From Actinocorallia sp. API 0066 (GTDB lineage: Bacteria > Actinomycetota > Actinomycetes > Streptosporangiales > Streptosporangiaceae), in assembly GCF_020991275.1 (NCBI RefSeq), contig NZ_JAJLQY010000011.1, positions 247,263-311,262 of the forward strand: a DNA stretch of 64,000 nucleotides, written 5' to 3'. The number at the start of each line of letters is the position of its first letter. The stretch's first letter is position 1. This document shows, piece after piece, positions 24,415 through 33,146 of this stretch. Under the pieces are notes generated by a model that saw nothing but the letters and a program-made list of their open reading frames with translations, was not told the origin of the DNA and made no database searches. The translations under genes were made by a program, and so were the position numbers.

Positions 24415-24921
24415 ATGGACGTGGCGGAGGTGTTGGTGGACGGGTTTGAGCGGGTGAAGGAGGTGGTGCATGAGGCTGTTCGGGGGCTTTCGGCGGAGCG
24501 GTTGGCGGAGCGGCTGGATCCGGGGGCCAATTCCATTGGCTGGCTGGTGTGGCATCTGACGCGGGTGCAGGACAACCATGTCGCGGAGGTGGCGGAGCGG
24601 GAGCAGGTGTGGACGGCAGGGGGGTGGGCCGAGCGGTTCGGGTTGCCCTTCGACGTCGCGGACACGGGGTACGGGCACGGGCCTGAGGAGGTCGCGGCGG
24701 TGGTCGTGGAGGCGAAGTCCCTGCGCGGCTACTACGACGCCGTGCACAAGGAGACCCTGGCTTTCGTGCGCGGCCTGGAGCCCGCCGACCTCGGTCGGAT
24801 CGTGGACAAGGGGTGGGATCCGCCCGTCAGCCTTGGTGTCCGGCTCGTCAGCGTGATCTCCGACGACCTGCAGCACGCGGGCCAGGCCGCGTTCGTGCGC
24901 GGTGTCCTCCTGCGGAGCTGA
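24415..24921 (+). CDS. DinB/DUF664 family protein
   Basis: 168 residues from ATG 24415 (CGGAGGGAG upstream). A four-helix-bundle protein of the DinB/mycothiol-dependent superfamily. Metal-site positions are seen as His53 in WLVWHLTRVQDNH and His in DDLQHAGQAAF near residue 157. The PANSIGWL-type segment before the first His is also typical. Members are metal-dependent transferases that may use mycothiol or have no known function. There are 113 bases between it and the VOC gene downstream in the same direction. Confidence 0.85.
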   Translation: MDVAEVLVDGFERVKEVVHEAVRGLSAERLAERLDPGANSIGWLVWHLTRVQDNHVAEVAEREQVWTAGGWAERFGLPFDVADTGYGHGPEEVAAVVVEAKSLRGYYDAVHKETLAFVRGLEPADLGRIVDKGWDPPVSLGVRLVSVISDDLQHAGQAAFVRGVLLRS

Positions 24922-25034
24922 AGGCGGCGGATACGCCCAGCGCCTTGCGCTTTCTAGGGAATTGGCTGGACATGACGGGAAGTGCCCTGGACAAGCCGCT
25001 CTGTAGCGTGAGCCGGAGGGGGGAGGTGCGGCCA

Positions 25035-25799
25035 GTGCCTGAAGTCATGGAGTACGCCTGGGGCACCCCGTCGTGGGTCGAGCTCGAGAGCCCCGACGGG
25101 GAGGAGTCCAAGCGCTTCTACGCGGAGCTGTTCGGGTGGGGCTCCTACGTCTTGACCAACGACAGGCTGGGGGACTACGACATCTTCACCCTCGATGGCC
25201 CGGACGGTCCCGAAGTGGCGGGAATGTCGCAGCTCGCCGACCCGTTCGAGGCGGCGAGCTGGATGTTCTTCTTCCAGACCCACGACCTGGAGACGGCCCT
25301 GAAACGGGCGCTGGCGGCCGGAGGCCACGTCATGCTCCCCGGGGTGGACGTCGGCGATCTGGGCCGCATGGGGACGGTTCAGGACCCGGAGGGCCTGGAG
25401 TTCGGCCTGTGGCAGCCGTACCGGCACCAGGGCGCGGCGCTGGTCGACGAGCCGGGCGCGCTGAGCTGGATCGAGCTGTCCACCGGCGACTTGGAGGCCG
25501 CGGGCCGCTTCTACCTGCACGCGCTGGACTGGACGTTCGCCAGCCTCGCCCGCGACGACCTGGGCGACCGGCTCGTGTGGGCGGCGGACGACGCCCCGGT
25601 GGCCAGCGCCGTCGCCGGGGCGGGGCCGCCGCGCTGGATCCCGTACTTCGCCGTCGCGGACTGCGACGCGGCGGCCGAGCGCGCCGTCGCGGCGGGCGCG
25701 AGCACGCTGGCGCCGCCCGCCGACCTGCCGTCCGGCCGCGCCTGCGCCATCGTCGACCCGCACGGCGCCCACCTGACCCTGGTGGCCCGACCGGGCTGA
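25035..25799 (+). CDS. Tandem VOC (glyoxalase/bleomycin-resistance fold) protein
   Basis: 254 residues from GTG 25035 (GGGAGG about 8 bases upstream). It has two VOC domains. The first (about 10-125) opens GTPSWVELESPD and ends DPEGLEFGLWQPY. The second (about 132-252) opens GALSWIELSTGDLEAAGRFY and ends DPHGAHLTLVARP. The layout matches the actinobacterial CFP30B-like hydroxylase/glyoxalase-like proteins of unassigned activity. Metal ligands of true glyoxalase I are only partly present, so catalysis is uncertain. Confidence 0.87.
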   Translation: MPEVMEYAWGTPSWVELESPDGEESKRFYAELFGWGSYVLTNDRLGDYDIFTLDGPDGPEVAGMSQLADPFEAASWMFFFQTHDLETALKRALAAGGHVMLPGVDVGDLGRMGTVQDPEGLEFGLWQPYRHQGAALVDEPGALSWIELSTGDLEAAGRFYLHALDWTFASLARDDLGDRLVWAADDAPVASAVAGAGPPRWIPYFAVADCDAAAERAVAAGASTLAPPADLPSGRACAIVDPHGAHLTLVARPG

Positions 25800-25810
25800 T
25801 CGGGGCCGGA

Positions 25811-25975
25811 TCAGCCCGTCGCGGGCTCGAAGTCGAGCTTCTCCCGGACGCCGCAGTCCGGGCAGCACCAGTCGTCGGGAACGGCGTTCCAGGGGGTGCC
25901 CGCGGGGAAGCCCTCACGAGGCTCGCCCGTGGACTCGTCGTACCGGTACTCGCAGACGGGGCAGACGTAGACCAT
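25811..25975 (-). CDS. Rubredoxin
   Basis: 54 residues from the ATG at 25975. Two CxxC knuckles bind one iron: CPVC near the start and CPDC near the end. The conserved Gly-Thr-Pro-Trp and Pro-Asp-Asp-Trp (GTPWNAVPDDWCCPDC) lie in the expected places. It is a small electron carrier, in actinomycetes usually serving an alkane hydroxylase, P450 or oxygen-detoxifying partner. No partner oxidoreductase lies next to it. It is convergent with the VOC gene (11 bases between stops). Confidence 0.93.
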   Translation of the reverse strand: MVYVCPVCEYRYDESTGEPREGFPAGTPWNAVPDDWCCPDCGVREKLDFEPATG

Positions 25976-26103
25976 GCCTCCACCGTGGCATGGGACGTAC
26001 GACGTAAACAAGAGGTGTGGCGTACGTTCGGCGCGCCGCGCGGGCGCGTGCCGCTGCTACGGTGCTGGTTCGTCAGGGCGCGAGCGGTGGGGAGAGGGGT
26101 GGG

Positions 26104-26739
26104 ATGGCCCGCAAGGGGGGAACGCCGGAGGAACGTCCGGCGCTGACCCGGGATCTCATCGTCGCCACCGCCCTCGCCCTCGTCGAGCGGGACGGCGCCA
26201 AGGCCCTGTCGATGCGCAGGATCGCCGCCGAGCTGGGCGCGGGGACGATGTCCCTGTACAACCACGTCCCCGACCGCGACAGCCTCGTCGAGGCCATGGC
26301 CCGCGAGGTGTTCGCCGGGCTCGACGTGCCGCCTCCCGCGCCGGGAACCGACTGGAAGGAGACCGCGCGGGCTCTGGTGGCCGCCTTCGGGGTCGCCGCG
26401 CGACGTCACCCACGCAGCATGTACCTGGTGCTCACCAGCCGGGTCGGTCTTGAGGTGCCGTGGCGGACGGCGGAGGGGGCACTGGCCGTCCTCGTCGGGG
26501 AGGGTTTCGACGGGGCGACGTCCGTGCGGGTCCTGCGCGCGCTCATGTCGTTCGCCATCGGCGCCCAGATGATGGTCGAGGGGGCCCTGAAGATGCCCGA
26601 CGAGCCCGAGGCCGCCGCGCACTTCCGCGCCCTCGGGATTCCGGAGGGGCTGCTCTGCCCGGACCTGGAGGGGGACTTCGCCATCGGCCTCGAACTCCTC
26701 CTGTCCGCCTTGGACCGCCTCCCCCGGACCCGTCCCTAA
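26104..26739 (+). CDS. TetR-family transcriptional regulator
   Basis: 211 residues from ATG 26104. The N-terminal HTH (LTRDLIVATALALVERDGAK, ALSMRRIAAELGAGTMSLYN, HVPDRDSLVEAM) is typical of TetR proteins. The C-terminal ligand-binding domain is of the TetR_C type with PRSMYLVLTSR. It is a paralogue of the regulator on the facing strand: both share the LALVERDG, ALSMR, DWK and PRS patterns. Its stop overlaps that gene's stop. Target genes are unknown. Confidence 0.92.
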   Translation: MARKGGTPEERPALTRDLIVATALALVERDGAKALSMRRIAAELGAGTMSLYNHVPDRDSLVEAMAREVFAGLDVPPPAPGTDWKETARALVAAFGVAARRHPRSMYLVLTSRVGLEVPWRTAEGALAVLVGEGFDGATSVRVLRALMSFAIGAQMMVEGALKMPDEPEAAAHFRALGIPEGLLCPDLEGDFAIGLELLLSALDRLPRTRP

Positions 26740-27413
26740 GGCCGCTCAGGGGGGCGCCGGGAGGCGAGCTCCTCGACGGCCGACACGAACAGGTCGAGGC
26801 CGAACTCGAAGTCCGTGTCGAAGCCGGTGTCCAGCAGCTCGTCCGGCAGGGAGACGACGTGCGGGAAACGGGCCGAGCCGAGGCCGCGCAGGGTCTCGGC
26901 GGGGTCGTCGTGCTCGCGGGCCAGCATCCGGCCCATGCCCACCTCGCGCAGTTGCGAGCCGAGCGCGTAGGCCATGAGCGAGTGGGTCACCGCGATCGCC
27001 GTCCGCGCGTCGAGGCCCGCCCTGACGCCCAGGGCCAGCGCCCGTTCGATCGCGCGCATCCGCACCGGGATGCGGGCGCGGCTCTCCAGCACGAGCGCGA
27101 GGCTGCGGGGGTACTCCCGCGCGATGGAGCGGAACGAGCGGATGAGCGCGCGCGCTTCGTCCTTCCAGTCATCGGAGTCCACCTCGGGCACGTCGAGGGT
27201 GGCCATGACGTAGTCGGCCATCCGCTCGATGAGCTCTTCTTTGCTCGCGACGTGCCGGTACATCGCCATCGCGCTGACGCCGAGCTCGTCGCCCACCGCC
27301 CGCATGGACAGCGCGTCGGGGCCGTCCCGCTCGACCAGCTCCACGGCGGTGTGCACGATCAGCTCGGGGGTCAGCACCACACGCATCACCCGTTGCGGCG
27401 CCTTGCGCGGCAT
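26736..27413 (-). CDS. TetR-family transcriptional regulator, paralogue of the convergent neighbour
   Basis: 225 residues from ATG 27413 (GGGAGG 7 bases upstream). The HTH is LTPELIVHTAVELVERDGPD, ALSMRAVGDELGVSAMAMYR and HVASKEELIERM. The C-terminal domain includes DDWKDEARALIRSF and YPRSLALVLESR. It aligns with the TetR protein at 26104-26739 over its full length, so the pair probably arose by inverted duplication. The stop codons overlap by four bases. A candidate target is the small gene upstream at 27479-27847 or its own promoter. Confidence 0.92.
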   Translation of the reverse strand: MPRKAPQRVMRVVLTPELIVHTAVELVERDGPDALSMRAVGDELGVSAMAMYRHVASKEELIERMADYVMATLDVPEVDSDDWKDEARALIRSFRSIAREYPRSLALVLESRARIPVRMRAIERALALGVRAGLDARTAIAVTHSLMAYALGSQLREVGMGRMLAREHDDPAETLRGLGSARFPHVVSLPDELLDTGFDTDFEFGLDLFVSAVEELASRRPPERP

Positions 27414-27478
27414 CGCCAGCCTCCCGCTTCCGCACTTCCGCTTACGTCCCCTCACCCTACGCGCCGGGCGTGGACGGG

Positions 27479-27847
27479 TCAGGCGGAGCGGTTGAGCCAG
27501 CCGAGGATGAGGGCGGCGCCGCGGTCGGCGCTGGCGGCGCGGCGCCGGGCGCGGCGGCTGCGCGGCAGCGCGCGGACCCGGGTCCGGTGCCAGAAGGTGT
27601 CGCCCATCGCGGCGTAGCGGGCGCCGAGGGCGAGGCGCTCGGCGGCGTCGGCGAGCTCGGTGAGCGCGCGCCGCTCGGCGAGGAGGGTGGGCGCGGTCAG
27701 GGCGAGCGCCAGCAGGGTCTCCACCTCTGTCACCTGGGTGCCGAGCCACAGCAGCGAGTCGCCTCCCGTCCCCGGTTCCTTGGCCGTCACCCAGTCCTCC
27801 GCGCGGTCGCCGTGATCGGACGCGCTGCCCTTCCTTTCATGGTGCAT
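27479..27847 (-). CDS. Hypothetical helical protein
   Basis: 122 residues starting MHHERKGSASDHGDR. The middle (about 38-80) is Leu/Ala-rich and helical (VETLLALALTAPTLLAERRA), followed by an Arg-rich patch (RALPRSRRARRRAA) and a short tail LILGWLNRSA. There is no signal peptide. It lies 39 bases after the CNNM gene in the same direction and 65 bases before the TetR gene, so it could be cotranscribed with either. I do not recognise it. Confidence 0.5.
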   Translation of the reverse strand: MHHERKGSASDHGDRAEDWVTAKEPGTGGDSLLWLGTQVTEVETLLALALTAPTLLAERRALTELADAAERLALGARYAAMGDTFWHRTRVRALPRSRRARRRAASADRGAALILGWLNRSA

Positions 27848-27886
27848 CGTGGAGCCCCCTTCCGTCCCGTGGTTTTCCGCCGCGGC

Positions 27887-29179
27887 TCAGCCGAGGGGCC
27901 CCGCCCCCTTGCGCCGCCGGATCAGCACCGTGGTGACGGCCCGGTGCTCGACCTCGGACACCTCCAGGTCCCAGTCCTCGGCCCGCACGACGTCGCCGGG
28001 CTCGTCGGGGATGTGGCCGAGCAGGGCGAGCACGAGGCCCGCGACCGTCGTGTAGTCGCCCCGGTCGGGTGTGGTCAGGGTGACGCCGATGTCGGGCAGG
28101 TCGTGCAGCGGGAACAAGCCGGGCACGACAAGGGTCCCGTCGGCCTCGGTCTGTACGGCGAGGACGTCCCTGTCGTGCTCGTCGTAGATCTCGCCCACGA
28201 TCTCCTCAAGCAGGTCCTCCAGGGTGACGATGCCCGCGACGGTCCCGTATTCGTCGATGACGAGCGCGAACTGCTGCCGCTCGGCCTTGAACCTGCGCAG
28301 TGCGGCGGCCACCTTGAGGCTCTCGGGGAACGTCATGGCGGGACGGCAGGCTTCCGCGACGGGGAGGGCGTCGTCGGTGCCGATGAGTTCGCGGAGGTTG
28401 ACGACGCCGACCACGTCGTCCACGTGCCGGGCCGCCATGACGGGCGCCCGGGAGTGGCCGGATGCGGCCAGCGCGCCGCGCGCCTCGGCGACGGGCAGGT
28501 CGGCGGCCAGCATGAAGACCTGTCGGCGCGGCCGCAGCACCGACCGCAGCGTGCGCTCGTTGATCTCCAGCGCGCCGGTGATGATGGTGCGCTGGTCGAC
28601 GGTGAGCCCGCGCTGTCCGGCGACGAGCTCGCGCAGCTCCTCGGCGCCGAGCTGCTCCTTTGCCGCGTTGGGGTCGCCGCCGAAGACCCGCACGACGAGG
28701 TCGGTGGTCTTGCCGAGCGCCCACACGGCGGGCCGGGTGACGGTGGAGAGCAGGTCGAGCGGCCGGGCGACGAGCAGCGCCCACCCTTCGGCCCGCTGCA
28801 TCGCGAGCCGCTTGGGCGCGAGCTCGCCGAGCACGAGGGTGAAGAACGCGAGGACGAGCGTGACGAGCGCGATGGCGGCTGCGTCGGCCGCGCCGCCGAG
28901 GAACCCGAGCGGCTCGACCAGCGGCCGCGAGAGCGACACGGCGGCCGTCGCGGAGGCGAGGAACCCGGCGAGGGTGATGCCGATCTGGATGGTCGCGAGG
29001 AAGCGGTTGGGGTCGCGGGCGAGCCTGACGAGCGCCGCCGCGCCGCGTCCGCTGCGCCGTTCCAGGCGGCGTAGCTGTCCTTCGCGCAGGGAGACGAGCG
29101 CTATCTCGCTCCCGGCGAAGACGGCGTTCAGGCCGATGAGGACGAGGACGAGCAGGATGTTCCCTGTGACGGCGTCCAA
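27887..29179 (-). CDS. CNNM/CorC (HlyC) family membrane protein with CBS pair
   Basis: 430 residues from TTG 29179, which follows AAGGAG by about 9 bases; GTG 29218 is less well placed. An N-terminal CNNM domain of about four TM helices (VLVLIGLNAVFAGSEIALVS, then ATIQIGITLAGFLASATA, then FTLVLGELAPKRLA) is followed by a CBS pair (about 210-325). A C-terminal CorC_HlyC domain follows (DEYGTVAGIVTLEDLLEEI, then GLFPLHDLPD, then DYTTVAGLVLALLG). The family acts in Mg2+ (or Co2+) transport and resistance at the plasma membrane. In many actinomycetes two such genes are adjacent; only one is here. Confidence 0.9.
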   Translation of the reverse strand: MDAVTGNILLVLVLIGLNAVFAGSEIALVSLREGQLRRLERRSGRGAAALVRLARDPNRFLATIQIGITLAGFLASATAAVSLSRPLVEPLGFLGGAADAAAIALVTLVLAFFTLVLGELAPKRLAMQRAEGWALLVARPLDLLSTVTRPAVWALGKTTDLVVRVFGGDPNAAKEQLGAEELRELVAGQRGLTVDQRTIITGALEINERTLRSVLRPRRQVFMLAADLPVAEARGALAASGHSRAPVMAARHVDDVVGVVNLRELIGTDDALPVAEACRPAMTFPESLKVAAALRRFKAERQQFALVIDEYGTVAGIVTLEDLLEEIVGEIYDEHDRDVLAVQTEADGTLVVPGLFPLHDLPDIGVTLTTPDRGDYTTVAGLVLALLGHIPDEPGDVVRAEDWDLEVSEVEHRAVTTVLIRRRKGAGPLG

Positions 29180-29267
29180 CTGTGTGCTGCTCCTTATTCC
29201 CCACCCGGGGCCCCGCACCCCCGGGCGTGTCCCTTCCGGCGCCTTCCGGTGCCGTTGGAACGATCAA

Positions 29268-29279
29268 CTACATTTGTAG
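29268..29279 (+). promoter_or_regulatory. BlaI/CopY-type operator-like palindrome
   Basis: CTACATTTGTAG, within AACTACATTTGTAGCAG, matches the TACA-N2-TGTA core of BlaI/MecI-type operators. It lies between the divergent CNNM gene and the VOC gene (29376) and could control either. No BlaI-type regulator is in the window. Confidence 0.5.
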
Positions 29280-29375
29280 CAGTATGCGGGTTCGGGGGCC
29301 AGGCGCCCCGCGCCGCACGGCACAACCCCCACAAAACTGTGGGAATACCCCAGATCTCCCGATGTTGCACCCGGC

Positions 29376-29774
29376 ATGGCTGTGACGGAACTCAGGCTCG
29401 TGGTGACGGCGGCGGACTACGAGGAGGCGGTGGCGTTCTACCGGGACGTCCTGGGCCTCACCGAGCGCGGGGCGTTCTCCAGCGACGGAGGGCGCGTGAC
29501 GATCCTGGAGGCGGGCCGGGCGACGCTGGAGATCACTGATCCCGCGCACGCCGCCTTCATCGACGAGGTCGAGGTCGGCCAACGCGTCGCGGGGCACATC
29601 AGGGTGGCGTTCGAGGTGCCCGACTCCGCTGAGACCGCCCCCGTCCTCGTGGAAGCGGGCGCACGGGAGATCGCCTCCCCCAGGCCGACCCCGTGGAACT
29701 CGCTGAACGCGCGGCTGGAGGGTCCGGCGGGCCTTCAACTCACCCTCTTCTCCGACCTGCCTGACGGCGAGTAG
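29376..29774 (+). CDS. VOC family (glyoxalase-like) protein
   Basis: 132 residues from ATG 29376. A single VOC domain: ELRLVVTAADYEEAVAFYRD forms the first beta-alpha unit, VTILEAGRATLEI a central strand and GPAGLQLTLFSDL the final strand with a Gln in place of the usual metal-binding Glu. It may act in antibiotic or toxic-compound binding or be a lyase; no substrate is evident. A BlaI-type palindrome lies about 100 bases upstream. It is convergent with the UvrA-like gene (7 bases between ends). Confidence 0.85.
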   Translation: MAVTELRLVVTAADYEEAVAFYRDVLGLTERGAFSSDGGRVTILEAGRATLEITDPAHAAFIDEVEVGQRVAGHIRVAFEVPDSAETAPVLVEAGAREIASPRPTPWNSLNARLEGPAGLQLTLFSDLPDGE

Positions 29775-29781
29775 GAGACGC

Positions 29782-32272
29782 TCACCCTGGACGGGCCCGC
29801 CTCAGGTGACGGGCGAGGAACCCGCCCGTCGGGCTGACCGGATCGGCCGCGACGGCGTCCGGCGGCCCCGAGGCGACGATCCTGCCTCCGTGCGGGCCCG
29901 CCCCCGGCCCGAGGTCCACCACCCGGTCGGCGTTCGCCACGAGGTCGAGGTCGTGGTCGATCACCAGGACCGTCGCGCCCGCCGCGAGCAGGCCGTCCAG
30001 GGCGTGCAGCAGCGTGCGCACGTCGCGCGGGTGCAGGCCGATCGACGGCTCGTCGAAGACGAACAGGGCGCCCTCCTGGTCGGTGCGCAGCGCCTCGGCC
30101 AGCCTGAGCCGCTGCGCCTCCCCGCCGGACAGCGCGGGCGTCGGCTCGCCGAGCGTGAGGTAGCCGAGCCCGACGGCCTGGAGGGCGGTGAGCCGCGTGG
30201 CGACGGCGGGCCGGTCCGCGAACGCCTCGGCCGCCTCGTCGACGGTGAGCCGCAGGACGTCGGCGATGGTCCGACCGTCCACCCGCACGCCGAGCGTCTG
30301 CGGGTTGTACCGGCCGCCGTCGCAGTCGGGGCAGCGGATCGTGAGGTCGGGCAGGTACTGGATGTCCAGCGAGAGCTCGCCCAGGCCCTCGCAGCGGTGG
30401 CACTGGCCGTCCTTGGTGTTGTAGGAGAAGTGGCCCGGTTTCCAGCCGCGACGGGCCGCCTCAGGCGCCGCGGCGAACAGTTGGCGGACGGGGTCGAGCA
30501 CGCCGGAGTAGGTCGCGGGCGTCGAGCGGGCGTTCTTGCCGATCGGCGTCGCGTCGATCTCGACGAGCCGGGTGACGCCCTCGGCCTCCAGGCGGTCCAC
30601 GTGCGCCGGTAGCGGCCGCCCGGCCAGACGACGGCGCAGCGCGGGCACGAGGCTGTCCAGGACGAGCGCCGTCTTGCCCGAGCCGGAGACGCCCGTCACG
30701 AGGGTGAGGCGGCGCAGCGGGAACCGTGCGGTGACGTCGCACAGGTTGTACAGGCGGCTCACGGTGACCGACAGCACGCCGTCGTCCTCGTCGGGCCGCC
30801 GCGCGCGCACGACGGGATCGGCCTTCCCGGAGAGGAACGGCCCCGTGACGGACGCCGGGTCGTCGGCCAACTGGGCGGGCGTGCCCTGCGCGGTGACGGT
30901 GCCGCCGAGCCGTCCCGCGCCGGGGCCCATCTCGATCAGGTGGTCGGCGGCCCGCAGCAGGTCGACGTCATGGTCCACGACGACGACGGAGTTCCCGTTG
31001 TCAGCCAGGACCCCTACCAGCGCGCGCACTCCTTCGACGTTCGCGGGATGCAGGCCCACCGAGGGCTCATCGAGGACGTAGAGCAGGCCCGTCGAACGCT
31101 CCCGTACCGTCCGGGCGAGTTGGACGCGCTGCCTTTCACCCGTCGAGAGGGAGCCGCCCGCACGGTCGAGGGTGAGGTAGTCGAGGCCGAGCGCGCGCAA
31201 CGGTTGGAGGGCGTCCCGGAGTTCGCCTGACAGCCGCTCGGCCAGCGCGCGCACGGGCTCGGGGAGCCTTCCCGGCAGGTCGGCGGCGACCGCGTCGAGC
31301 GTCTCCAGGTCGTCGGAGGTGACCTCGGCGATGTCGCGCCCGTCCAGGTGGGAGGCCAGGGCCTCCGGCCGGTACCGGGTGCCGTGGCAGGCGGGGCACG
31401 TGTGGGTGGTGAAGAATCGGCTTAGCCTGCTGCGGGTCGTCTCGCTGCCGCTGCTTCCGGCCTGCGTGACGGCCGCGACGGCGTTCTCGTACGTCATGTT
31501 CAGGGTGAACGCCCTGCCCTTGCGGGACGGAAGGGTGACTTCGTGCTGCTCGGCCGGGCCGTGCAGGACGATGTCCTTCTCCCGCTCCGACAGCTCCGCG
31601 TAGGGCACGTCGATCCGGACGCCCATCTCGGCCGCCACCTGCGGCATGTAGCTACGGCCCGCGCTGTTCCAAGGCAGGACCGCGCCCTCCGCGAGGGTCT
31701 TGGCGGGATCGGGGACGAGCGAGTCCTCGTCCACCTCGTCGCGGGTGCCCAGGCCGTGGCACACAGGGCAGGCGCCCAGGGAGTTGAACGCGAAGGACTC
31801 GGCGCCCGGAAGCCGGAACCTTTACGTCGCACACCACGCAGCGCGTCCACTCGTCGGCGGCGGCCGCCAGGGAGGGGGGATTGCGGTGGCCGTTGGTGCA
31901 CACGTGCGCCCCGAGCCGGGAGAACATCAGCCGCACGACGCTGAGCGCCTCGCTCATCGTGCCGACCGTGCCGTGCCTGCCCGGCACCGGGGGACGCTGG
32001 CGGAGGGCGAGCGCGGCGGGCAGGAACTCCACCCGGTCCACGTCGGGCTTCGCCGCCTGTTCGATCCTGCGGCGGGTGAAGGTGCTCAACCCGTCCAGGA
32101 ACCGCCGCGACCCCTCCGCGTACAGCACCCCCATGGCCAGTGACGACTTGCCCGATCCGGAGAGCCCGGTGATCCCGACGACCCGCCACAGCGGCACCTC
32201 GACGTCCACATCCCGCAGGTTGTGCACGCGAGCGCCGAGCACCCGGATCGCCTCCGGCCCCCGCTCCCCCAC
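29782..32272 (-). pseudogene. UvrA-like ABC ATPase (drug-resistance UvrA paralogue), frameshifted
   Basis: Two overlapping frames together make one UvrA-type twin-ATPase of about 830 residues. The N-terminal frame (GTG 32272 or 32329) has Walker A GLSGSGKSSL and runs to CVVCDVK. The C-terminal frame begins in the zinc module CPVCHGLG and has the first signature region (SLSTGERQRVQLA), a second Walker A (GVSGSGKTALV), CHRCEGLGELSL and a second signature (ALSGGEAQRLRLAEAL). Removing one A in TTT/AAA at 31821-31823 restores VRFRLPGAESF exactly. The protein lacks the UvrB-binding insert, as in DrrC-like self-resistance proteins. It is either a true pseudogene or a sequencing error. Confidence 0.82.
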
Positions 32273-32339
32273 GCCCCCAGTATCGGCCCGCGCCCCTCGC
32301 AAGCCCCGCCGACGCGCCCCGGCCGCCACGCCTCGCGGG

Positions 32340-33146
32340 TCAGGACGTGACGGTTCCTTGGGGTGGCGGACGGAGTGCGGCCGCCTCCCGGAGCGCCGTC
32401 GCGTAGGAGGAGGAGTCCCCGAGCCGTGCGTAGGAGTCCAGGGCGAGGGCGTAGCAGTGCAGCGACGCGGCGCGGTGGGAGGCGGCGGCGTGCAGGCGGG
32501 CGAGGCGGAGGCTGGCCGCGGCCCGCGTCGGGTGGTCGCCGGTGTCCTCGGCCTCGGCTTGCGCGGCCTGGAGCAGGGTCGTGAAGGCTCCGTCGGCCAA
32601 CGGGCCGGGAGGCGCGGACGCCAGGTCGGGGAGCAGGGACGTCAGCGGCGCGGACGGTGAAGGCGGCGCGGTCAAGGTGAGCGACCGGAAGCCGTCGATG
32701 ACGAGCGACGGAAGCGGGGCCCGGCAGGTGACGAGCACGAAGCAGGACTCGGCGGACGGCAGCGCGGACCGCACGCCGTCCTCGCCGCGCGCGTTGTCCA
32801 GGATGAGAAGGGTGCGTTCTCCTTCCGGCGGATTCCACGGCGGCGCCGCTTGCGGCCCGCTCAGGTCGACGTGGTGGAGCCCGCCCGGAAACAGCCCGTG
32901 AGCCTGGTAGGCCCACTGGAGCGCCAGCGTGCTCTTGCCGTAGCCGGACGGCCCGCTGACGACGATCCCGGGCGGCGGCACGGGCTCGGACGCCGCCCGC
33001 CACAGCGCGGCCAGCTCCGGCCCCCGGGCCGCGCGCGAGGGCGGATGGGCCGGGAACGGCGCGGGCAGCCGCAGCACGAGCCGCCCCACCTGGACGGCCG
33101 CATCAACGCTCCCGTGCACCTCAAGCCGCAGCTCGGGCGCGCTCAC
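32340..33146 (-). CDS. Short NB-ARC-like P-loop ATPase with N-terminal amyloid-like motif
   Basis: 268 residues from GTG 33146, overlapping the previous stop (GTGA). The N-terminus carries VHGSVDAAVQVGRLVLRL (10-27), with a V-Q-V-G core like RHIM/BASS amyloid motifs. A P-loop ATPase follows: Walker A GPSGYGKS (65-72), Walker B RTLLILDN and an NB-ARC-like strand CFVLVTCRAPLP. The winged-helix and sensor parts of a full NB-ARC are missing. The C-terminal 100 residues are an Ala/Leu-rich helical hairpin, possibly one or two degenerate TPRs. It is the last gene of the six-gene operon and may be a truncated sister of the NB-ARC-TPR gene two positions upstream. Confidence 0.72.
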   Translation of the reverse strand: MSAPELRLEVHGSVDAAVQVGRLVLRLPAPFPAHPPSRAARGPELAALWRAASEPVPPPGIVVSGPSGYGKSTLALQWAYQAHGLFPGGLHHVDLSGPQAAPPWNPPEGERTLLILDNARGEDGVRSALPSAESCFVLVTCRAPLPSLVIDGFRSLTLTAPPSPSAPLTSLLPDLASAPPGPLADGAFTTLLQAAQAEAEDTGDHPTRAAASLRLARLHAAASHRAASLHCYALALDSYARLGDSSSYATALREAAALRPPPQGTVTS

